Assembly (NCBI RefSeq): GCF_963675165.1 | Contig: NC_087379.1 | Location: forward strand, 4,667,442 to 4,731,441 | Origin: Halichondria panicea | Taxonomy: Eukaryota > Porifera > Demospongiae > Suberitida > Halichondriidae | DNA: 64,000 bases | Direction of reading: 5' to 3' | Shown here: one piece after another, positions 56,722 through 64,000 of the stretch | Layout of the letters: the number at the start of each line of letters is the position of its first letter | How positions within the stretch are numbered: the stretch's first letter is position 1 | Notes under the pieces: generated by a model | Told to the model about the DNA's origin: nothing | Database searches by the model: none | Seen by the model: the letters and a program-made list of their open reading frames with translations, nothing else | Made by a program: the position numbers and the translations under genes

Positions 56722-56881
56722 AAATGGAATTTAATAGCATATTAAATGGGGTTAACAACAAGGAGCAGGCCGCAATGACGTCACTCATCTCAACGCATGT
56801 GCACTAAAGTTGAAGCCTCGTGGCAGTCTCAGAACTATTAGCAGTCACTTTGTGAGCATATCAGATGTCCATCATTCATTC
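56722..56881 (+). repeat. Split direct repeat A1
   Basis: 160 bp starting AAATGGAATTTAATAGC and ending CCATCATTCATTC; same sequence and orientation at 62073-62232. The frame at 56810-57082 that starts inside it is not supported as a gene. Confidence 0.95.
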
Positions 56882-57165
56882 ATTCATTCATCTTCTGTCT
56901 ACCAATTCTCTCTACCGATTAGTGCCCGGTCATCGGCCATGGACCCCCCCCCCCCCTCAGTTGGCAGGTACAGAACACCTAAGCCTTTAGCCAAAAGTTA
57001 CTTCGACACCACCGCAGCTGGCACGTCGATAATAACCCCTCTCCATTCTAATACGAATGTGAAAAATCAGGGGCACAATTGACTGCCAAGGTGGTGTAGG
57101 ATCAATACATATAGTCGCTAACCATGCCTTATACGTACCTCATGCTCAGTGTAGCTATAGACAAT

Positions 57166-59120
57166 AAATTAATAAATTATATCATGTCGCTGCATGGAGA
57201 GTATGGCAAACTCAACAAGTAGCAACAGAGTATGGCAAAATCAACATAGCAACAGAGTAAGCCTATGTACGTGCATATAGATGCTTTATTCGTATACCTG
57301 TATAGACAATACCTATAATGATCATGTCGCTGCATGGACTCAAACAGATAAGAGTATGAGTATGGCAAACTCAACAAATAGCAACAGAGTATGGCAAACT
57401 CAACAATGGCAGGGTATAGCAAACCACTGCCAAGGTGGTGTAGGATCAAATGCTTTATACGTAGTTAAGTACCTAGCTATATACAGTACATGTCATGTCG
57501 CTCCACGGACAGCGGCCAACTCAACAAGGTACGGCAAACACAGCAAATGGCAGGGTGATGGCAGACCCAACAAATGCCAGGTACCGGCAGGGTGATGGCA
57601 TACCCACAAATGCCAGGGTGATGGCATACCCAACAAATGCCAGGGTAATGGCAGACCCAGGGTGATGGCATACCCAACAAATGGCAGGGTGATGGCAGAC
57701 CCAACAAATGCCAGGGTGATGGCATACCCAACAAATGGCATACTAACAAACTGCCGAGTGTGTATGTTAATAAATGCCGACTGTAGCAAACGCAACAACT
57801 GGCAGGGCGTGGCAAACCCAGCAAATGAAAGCACCGCAGGAGACACAAAGCTATTATACCAGGCAGACTAGATCAGTAATTTCTCATCAGCCCCCTCATC
57901 ACTTTTAGCCTTCCCCCCAAAAGTTTATTATTCATTATTTGTTAGGTGTGGCCTAAATTAATGAGCCACACCCACTGTATATTAGGCAGTGGTTTACAAT
58001 TAATGAGTTACACCCAGCCCACACGGCAAATTAGAAACCGATTACTGATGATGTAATGGTTGTGTACCGAAATATTGCATTGTCAGCATAATGAAGAGTG
58101 ATTAGTGACCCCTCATGGCCTCATCAATTTTTAAAAAACCATGTGGTGGTGGGAGGCTGCTGGTCTGCTTTGCCTGGTCTGGTGAACATTTTTGCTGCAT
58201 GCAAACTCAGAGTGGGTAATGATCGACCAAGATTGTTGTTAAAAAGTTCAAGTCTAAAATTAATCGTCTCTGTCAGAAAATTAATGACTGCCATCAGCAG
58301 AGCCTTGCAGCTCTCTTCTCACTCTTGCAGCTACCAATAGCTAGCGTTCTAGTTCAGAGCTAACTACTTCGCAGAGTAGCAACACTCGGTAAACAAGTTT
58401 GGATACATGCTCTGGCATTCCAAGTAAGCAAAACTAGGCATAACTCGAGAATGAAGCACTGATTATTTTGCAAATCCAAGAAAACATGACTAGAAGCCTA
58501 TAGAGAAACTCTTACTTGCACTTCATTGATCCTTGAACAGCTGTAGCAGTCTACACTGACACACACACACAAACATACTACCGTATACCTCGCTTGCGCA
58601 TGTGCACTGAGGCACAATAATGGCGAGTATGGCAAAACCCAACAAATGGCATACTAATAAACCAGAGTATAGCAAATGCAAACTCAACGAATGGCAACAC
58701 ACTCAACAAATATAGCCGAGTAGGGTGTGGCAAACCCTGGTATTGCAAGTTAACCTCAAGTAGCGGGGTATGGCATATATACCCCCCTGGGCCCATCCCC
58801 CAAAATAAATGTCGGGGCAGGTCAATCAAACACAATAATAATACACCTCAGCAAGCAAAGAGCCACAGTACACTTTATGAACTGCTCCTGCACGCACCAC
58901 AGGTATCTCGCAAAGTTCGCAGGTATGGAAAACTCTGAGTATGGCAAACGCAGCAAAACTCAGTAGGGTATAGCTATGGCAAACTCAACAAATGGTACCA
59001 ACAACAGGAGGGGTATGGCAAACTCAACAACATTTAGGAACAAGTGCAGGGCAAACTCAGAAAATGGCACCGACAAAAGGCGGGTTATGGTAACTGGCAG
59101 CAAACTCAATAAAATGGCAG
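57166..59120. repeat. Quasi-periodic 'ATGGCAAACTCAACAA' repeat field
   Basis: Short units of about 26-27 bp of the type GGGTGATGGCATACCCAACAA / GTATGGCAAACTCAACAA recur dozens of times, densest at 57195-57840 and again at 58620-59115. A higher-order anchor, ATCATGTCGCTGCATGGA, appears at about 57180, 57319 and (altered) 57493. Frames across it are repeat artefacts. It is interrupted by a copy of the GTF2H2 inverted-repeat element at 58187-58620. Confidence 0.8.
58187..58620. mobile_element. Third copy of the element that forms the GTF2H2 inverted repeat
   Basis: Matches the left arm at 33170-33590 in the same orientation: GCTGCATGCA, CAGCAGAGCCTTG, AGCTCTCTTCTCACTCTTGC, GCTACCAATAGCTAGCGTTC, AACATGACTAGAAGC, CTTGATCCTTGA-like, ACTACCGTATACCTCGCTTG. 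It is nested within the split-direct-repeat element. Confidence 0.85.
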
Positions 59121-60774
59121 GGTAGGCGGTATTGGCAAACCTACATGTCTTGATAGTAATGGCCTTAAACGATGGTCGCCACCCATCACAGCCATGGGAG
59201 ATATAAGTGCACCTCCCTACAGCAAGCAAGCAAAGAGCACTTTAAAATTATACACGGCTCACCGCAGGTACCGGATCAATGCCCCGCCTGCTAAACACCC
59301 TGACAATCAGGAGTTCTCAACTACGGATACTCAGCTTCCTACCCAACAAAGAAGAAAGTAGTCTCGATCTAACACCATCATTATAGTCAAACGCTCCATG
59401 GTGGAATCGATTGCCATCATGAAGGGGGGGGGGCTGAGGGCTGAGCAAGCCACTATAATATACATTGCTAGTGGCACTATTATAGGGTATAAACACATTG
59501 GAACTAGGCATACATGCACAGCCGTTATTCTCAGCCATGCAAGCCATGCCCCTTATGCTTACTAATGTACACGGCTATATACAATTGCCAAGCTCAGCAA
59601 AAAGTAAAATTCCATCATGGACCACGTATGACCACAACCTTCGGGAGGACGCAGCAGCAATATAGGACAGCGTGATTGGTAAAAAAAAAAAAAAAAAAAT
59701 GGAGGCTGGAATATTATATGTCGGGCTGGTGTCACATTTGCAACTCCTCAGACCCATTCCCAAGCATGCAGCCGCTCCAAAATAGCCCAGTATAAGGGGC
59801 ACTAGCGTCGCTCGGTGTTGTCGACTCCACCCCCCAAAGCAGCTACGGCTGGTGGGACTGGAAACCTACAGCTCCGATTTCTGTATGTATATATAGGTGC
59901 AAACCAAAATAAATTAAACCATGCTGCCCACAAGTGCATGTATAACCCCAAAGAGAGCGATATACTCTCTTGCACAAAAACAATGAAACAGCTAGCTTGT
60001 GCACGTTTAGTATACTTACTCCACTTCCCAGGTATTTGTTTACATTTTCTAGTTCATCCCCATGTTATCACTACATTCACCACAATCATTTTTAATTTAC
60101 CCGTATTTCCTAACTTTAATGGTAACCTATATCTATCTGCAACATGCCTGGCAGCAAGGGGCCAGCCTACAAAAGACATTACCATGCATGCATGATCTGC
60201 AGGCCAAAAACTAAAGGGTACCATTTACACTCAACAGCTGGAAGCGCGGTAATGCATGCACACCATTAAAAGCCGAAACCTGGGAGGCAGAACCGAGCCA
60301 CCACCCAGATAATACCCAATGTAGTTAGTATGTCGTAAACAGATTGGAATATAGTCAAAGGCTCCTTACAAATTACATGAAATTTCCGCCCAAAGACTAC
60401 ACCTGCAGCAGCATGCATGGTGATAAAACCTCAGGGACAGGTCCCATATATTAACATTGCAAAAAAGGCAAATGGCATGGCGGCTTATTATTGATCTATT
60501 ATAACGCCAGCGTCAATATGTTGCAGTATAATTATCGTATCAGTATTATATGATTGCTATATATAGGTGCGCATGCAATGGAATAGTAAAGTGCTCATCT
60601 CCCGCAGACGCGTTATACAGTGGATATAATGAAACAACCGCGGAACAGGCAACGGCCCCCCCCCCCCTCTTGGAGCTTAGCAAATTCTCAGGGATGGGCG
60701 GATGGCCAATTAAATTGGAATTCACTATAATATTGTAGAGCACTAAACTAAATAAAGGCGGGGAGGACAAGGGG
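59121..60774. other. Internal region of the retroelement, nothing further recognised
   Basis: No intact frame of note. It includes an 18-nt A run near 59680. Upstream reverse-transcriptase blocks were looked for but are not recognisable by eye. Confidence 0.5.
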
Positions 60775-61290
60775 TTGCTGTCCCTCATTGGATATACCTC
60801 AGCATGTTTGTGACTGATTGATGCATCTACCACATTCCATCACTTAGACGGCTTTCGCCGCCTGAATGTCGCTGCACGTTCTGACATTCAATGGTGGTCA
60901 ACATTTGCTTCACAGTGGAATACATGCCACTTCCTGCTCGTTCGCTGCATCAAGGACAACCCTATAGTTTCACTGTTATACATGGGGCTGCGGTGCCTAT
61001 GAAGCAGGACAATGGTTCCAACTCCAATGGCCTAACCCAAGGGAGGATTGCCATATAGTTATATATCGATAAAAGAAATGATCATAGCAGCAGGCAAACG
61101 CTGGGTTAGACATTCGGTTCGTTTCCAATCAGATAACTCAGCCGTGGTATAGCCTCAGGTGCTAGCAGACCTGAGGAGAGATGTCTGGTCTCTATTACAG
61201 CCAAATTTAACTTTACAGTGTTGGCATCCCATATTAGAGGAATACATAACTAATTAGCCGACGCTCTCTCTCGCAACAATCACTTCTGCA
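60775..61290 (+). pseudogene. Relic of a DIRS-like reverse transcriptase/RNase H region
   Basis: In changing frames the DNA reads LLSLIGY...LIDAS, then RLNVAARSDIQWWSTF and QWN, then WGCGAYEAGQWFQLQWP after a frame change, then FQSDNSAVV followed by a stop, and finally SHIRGIHN(stop)LADALSRNN. This order is typical of the connection and RNase H part of DIRS/Ngaro-type polymerases (SLIG, RSD-WW, WGCG, SDN, ADALSR). At least three stops and at least one frameshift make it non-functional. Confidence 0.75.
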
Positions 61291-61848
61291 TATGCTATGT
61301 TATATTAGCTTACATGGCGTTTTAGTCAGTTCAACGACGGTAGACTACTCAGAAAATCTCGCTTTGTCCACGCATATCCACAATTGGCCTGAATCCTCTT
61401 TACTATACTGGCCACTCCTTTAGAATCAGAGCAATAGTGCTAACAGCAAGCGTTATTTGCATGGTCAAGCTCTGCATGCACATGCACTCCTTGGCTACGT
61501 TTTTCCCAGCATCATAATTATAGAAAGAGCCGAGAAGTAATCGTTCTTCTCTAACTTTGGTTGTCGTGTCTTGTGTCTTGTGTCTGAATTATGGAGCTAA
61601 TTCCGTCATGCCCTTAGTACATTATCTATATAATGATGATTATACCGGTATACATGAAATCAAGATAGGCTTCCTATACACTAACTAAAGAAAGATCTGT
61701 AATATCATGGAGATAATATAACATACGTCAGACTGAGTAAATAAAAGGTACATAAATGACAATAAAGGGTTGTTTGGGCTCAGCTTGGGAGTATTTGTGA
61801 GTCGAAGGGACTCATTCCTCACCCAAACAAAAGATAGACGTAAAGATA

Positions 61849-62076
61849 TGTGGTAAAATACCATTTTAAAGAAAACAAGATCTGGCTAAAATATAACCCC
61901 CGAAAGGCTGAGGGGTTAATCCCCTAGGCGGGGATGCCCATTCAGATGAACAATGCTCTTGAACCCCAACCAATATCATTATGCTATTGGTTTGCATATA
62001 ATATTATTAGCAAGTAATTCTGCATAACGATATACTCGTAGAATTATACCCGATACTGCGACACAAGTTGTTAAAT
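61849..62076 (+). repeat. Split direct repeat B1
   Basis: 228 bp from TGTGGTAAAATACCATTTTA to CACAAGTTGTTAAAT; contains the inverted motif CCCCGAAAGGCTGAGGGG and GGGGTTAATCCCC. The same block is found at 62438-62665. Confidence 0.95.
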
Positions 62077-62232
62077 GGAATTTAATAGCATATTAAATGG
62101 GGTTAACAACAAGGAGCAGGCCGCAATGACGTCACTCATCTCAACGCATGTGCACTAAAGTTGAAGCCTCGTGGCAGTCTCAGAACTATTAGCAGTCACT
62201 TTGTGAGCATATCAGATGTCCATCATTCATTC
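62073..62232 (+). repeat. Split direct repeat A2
   Basis: Copy of 56722-56881. Its first four bases (AAAT) are also the last four of B1. Confidence 0.95.
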
Positions 62233-62437
62233 CCCTCCTCATTCCCACCCCTTGTACTTATAATTATGCTTAGTTCTTTTAGTTCATTCCCCTCCTCATT
62301 CCCACCCCTTGTACTTATAATTATGCTTAGTTCTTTTAGTTCTTTTTGTATCTCCAGTGTCGGTCAGTTTGCACCCTGTCTGGCACTGTGACAAGAGCAT
62401 ATCATGTGCATGGGCACCAGATTGAGTAATAGGTTAC
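62233..62437 (+). repeat. Spacer between A2 and B2 with a 57-bp tandem duplication
   Basis: TCCCCTCCTCATTCCCACCC...TTAGTTCTTTTAGTTCAT occurs twice, at 62231 and 62288. The rest is unique in the window. Confidence 0.85.
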
Positions 62438-62665
62438 TGTGGTAAAATACCATTTTAAAGAAAACAAGATCTGGCTAAAATATAACCCCCGAAAGGCTGA
62501 GGGGTTAATCCCCTAGGCGGGGATGCCCATTCAGATGAACAATGCTCTTGAACCCCAACCAATATCATTATGCTATTGGTTTGCATATAATATTATTAGC
62601 AAGTAATTCTGCATAACGATATACTCGTAGAATTATACCCGATACTGCGACACAAGTTGTTAAAT
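62438..62665 (+). repeat. Split direct repeat B2
   Basis: Second copy of B, ending in AAAT at 62662-62665, which marks the right end of the element. Confidence 0.95.
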
Positions 62666-62805
62666 ACGTGTAATTATAATAATACCGTAAGTGTTCCAAT
62701 TATAGAACCAGCCTCGGTTAGGACACCCTCTTTTATAACGCCCATAATTATACTACCATAATTATTATTTTGACTGGTTAGAAGACTTCAGAATCAGATC
62801 ACACA

Positions 62806-64000
62806 ATGTCTTTTTCAGTAATGAGACTGGCTTTTTGCTTTCTCTTCAGTACCCTGATTTTGTCTGACTATTCAGTCTATTGTAAAGTAAACCAGCAAGA
62901 CACACAGTCAAAAAAGAAGATTCAGACTGATGTAGTTATTGTAGGAGCTGGATATGCTGGTCTCACAGTTGCAAGAAAGCTCAGCCAAATGAATTTCACC
63001 GTACATGTGCTGGAGGCTAGGAATGCAACTGGTGGCAGAACAAAGAATTTCTGCTTGAAGAATATGAAACCAGATATTGAGAGTGACTACGTTGTCGAAC
63101 TTGGTGGTCAATGGCTTGCCAATAAAACTGTGCAACCTCATTCATGGGAGTTGATAGTTGAAGAATTGGGGTTTAAGTTGTTTGATGCTAGTTACACACC
63201 GTCTGACTCCCGCTCTAGTGTTGTGTATGTATCTAATGGCCAGTATAATTTCACAACATTGATTGATGCGTTTCATAAACTACCACAGGATGTGCAAGCT
63301 GAGCTGGCTAAAGCTTGGGCTCTCTTGGACAGTATGGCTGCAAAAATAGACTTGGTTTCTCCATATTTGTCTCCTGAAGCTAGAAAATGGGATAGTCAAA
63401 CGTTTACCTCTTGGATAAACAACACCGTTCAGTTGGAGGAGTCTCGAAATGCCCTCCAAATTCTCAGCACGTCAATAATCGCTCAAAGCGCTGATGTCGT
63501 ATCATTTCTTCATATGCTTTTCTACATACGTGCTTCCAAAGGAATGACCAACCTTGTTGCGAGCGAACAACAATACCGTGTTGTTGGAGGAACACAAGCT
63601 CCAACTTTCAAAATGGCACAGGAGTTGGGCAGTGATCATGTTCTCCTGTCTACTCCAGTCCGTAGGATAACTCAAAATAGTAATGATGGTTGTGCGATAG
63701 GTTCTGTGGTAGTGGAAGCTTCTGAAGGTGAAGTAGTTGTTGAAGCGAGGTATGCTGTAGTAACTGGAGCACCTTCAGTATCTGGTAAGGGAATTCGATT
63801 TATTCCTCCACTCCCGTTTGAAAAGAGTCAACTTTTCCAACAAATGCCGATGGGAAATTCTGTCAAGGGAACACTGGTTTATCCAACTCCTTTCTGGCGC
63901 AAAAATGGTTTTACTGGGACACTTTTTGCATCAACACCATTTTTTGGAGATCCCAAAAATATTCTTCTCAGCAACTGCTTTGATAACACACCATATGCTG
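62806..64000 (+). CDS. Secreted flavin-containing amine oxidase, 3' end outside the window
   Basis: An uninterrupted frame of 398 codons runs from the ATG at 62806 to the window end. A second ATG at 62821 (MRLAFCFLFSTLIL) could also serve; both give a signal peptide. The FAD-binding Rossmann motif is VVIVGAGYAGLTVARKL (Gly 47, 49, 52), with Glu70 after a beta strand (VHVLEAR) positioned to bind ribose. GGRT (76-79) and ELGGQWL follow. Further on come QYRVVGGTQ, a VVTGAP segment, IRFIPPLPFEKSQ, MPMGNSVKG and TPFWRKNGF, all typical of the MAO/flavin monoamine oxidase family. These enzymes oxidise amines to aldehydes with release of H2O2 and ammonia. N-glycosylation sites (NAT, NKT, NFT, NNT) agree with secretion. 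No intron is seen in 1.2 kb, unlike every complete neighbour. Which amine it uses cannot be told. Confidence 0.85.
   Translation, partial: MSFSVMRLAFCFLFSTLILSDYSVYCKVNQQDTQSKKKIQTDVVIVGAGYAGLTVARKLSQMNFTVHVLEARNATGGRTKNFCLKNMKPDIESDYVVELGGQWLANKTVQPHSWELIVEELGFKLFDASYTPSDSRSSVVYVSNGQYNFTTLIDAFHKLPQDVQAELAKAWALLDSMAAKIDLVSPYLSPEARKWDSQTFTSWINNTVQLEESRNALQILSTSIIAQSADVVSFLHMLFYIRASKGMTNLVASEQQYRVVGGTQAPTFKMAQELGSDHVLLSTPVRRITQNSNDGCAIGSVVVEASEGEVVVEARYAVVTGAPSVSGKGIRFIPPLPFEKSQLFQQMPMGNSVKGTLVYPTPFWRKNGFTGTLFASTPFFGDPKNILLSNCFDNTPYA

Larger units (their letters stand above)
56722..62665 (+). mobile_element. Split-direct-repeat (Ngaro/DIRS-type) retrotransposon, probably non-autonomous, 5.9 kb
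   Basis: Four terminal blocks occur in the order A1 (56722-56881), internal region, B1 (61849-62076), A2 (62073-62232), B2 (62438-62665). A1 and A2 match base for base over 160 bp, B1 and B2 over 228 bp as far as I can read. A begins with AAAT, B ends with AAAT, and B1 and A2 overlap by one AAAT, as expected if a circular intermediate recombines at this sequence. Order A-pol-B-A-B is the known layout of Ngaro/PAT-type tyrosine-recombinase elements. A DIRS-like RT/RNase H relic with stops lies at 60775-61290. No tyrosine recombinase was recognised. A 205-bp spacer between A2 and B2 contains a 57-bp tandem duplication. Confidence 0.75.

Noticed and set aside
56810-57082. Open frame starting in repeat A1, similar at its start to 62161-62391
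   Set aside because: The shared N-terminus is simply the duplicated A repeat; the remainders are unrelated, and neither has a domain.
57477-57848. Two ~120-codon - strand frames with repeated CWVCHHPGICW-type motifs
   Set aside because: They are translations of the quasi-periodic repeat within the retroelement in two different frames.
61849-62665. Short LTR retrotransposon in miniature (B1 and B2 as LTRs)
   Set aside because: B lacks the CA end of an LTR, there is no primer-binding or polypurine site and no flanking duplication, and the additional A1/A2 pair is explained only by the split-direct-repeat model.

Overview
The window is intron-rich animal nuclear DNA, AT-rich and full of short inverted-repeat elements, microsatellites and minisatellites. 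Several gene families are metazoan or metazoan-like: an astacin/CUB/EGF protein, a TTC17-like TPR protein and a membrane-anchored CARD protein. Introns are short in most genes, and genes are packed in divergent and convergent pairs. An early-branching animal such as a sponge fits best, but that is inference; nothing here names the species.

Layout, left to right. 1-603 is the 3' end of a Cys-rich protein with a GPI-type tail. About 604-16312 is gene-poor; it holds three candidate exons on the + strand and many repeats, and it leads to a large terminal exon (16313-17578) that encodes a Ser/Pro-rich tail with an SH3-ligand motif. On the - strand, 37257 to 18263 is a complete 17-exon GTF2H2 gene (TFIIH p44). 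Its long introns carry most of the repeats, including a roughly 0.5 kb inverted repeat on both sides of exon 7. From 37 to 56.5 kb the genes are dense: a tolloid-like gene with a degenerate, truncated astacin domain (+), a short TTC17-like TPR membrane protein (-), WDR70 complete in 17 exons (+), and a two-TM CARD protein (-). The pairs GTF2H2/tolloid-like and TTC17-like/WDR70 are divergent, with starts only 234 and 252 bp apart.

56722-62665 is the most striking non-genic object. Two different repeats, A (160 bp) and B (228 bp), occur in the order A1 - internal region with a broken DIRS-type reverse transcriptase/RNase H relic - B1 - A2 - B2. This is the split-direct-repeat layout of Ngaro/DIRS tyrosine-recombinase retrotransposons. 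The copies of A look identical to each other, as do the copies of B. The element lies between the CARD gene and a divergently oriented, so far intronless, secreted flavin amine oxidase (62806 to the window end).

Other themes: three genes have a splice acceptor right after a (CA)n tract, in two of them introduced by a run of ten C; one TIR element supplies the last ~32 codons and the stop of the CARD gene; and at least four TIR/MITE families are present. The exon models of GTF2H2, WDR70, the tolloid-like, the TTC17-like and the CARD gene all keep the reading frame at every junction and sum to a multiple of three.
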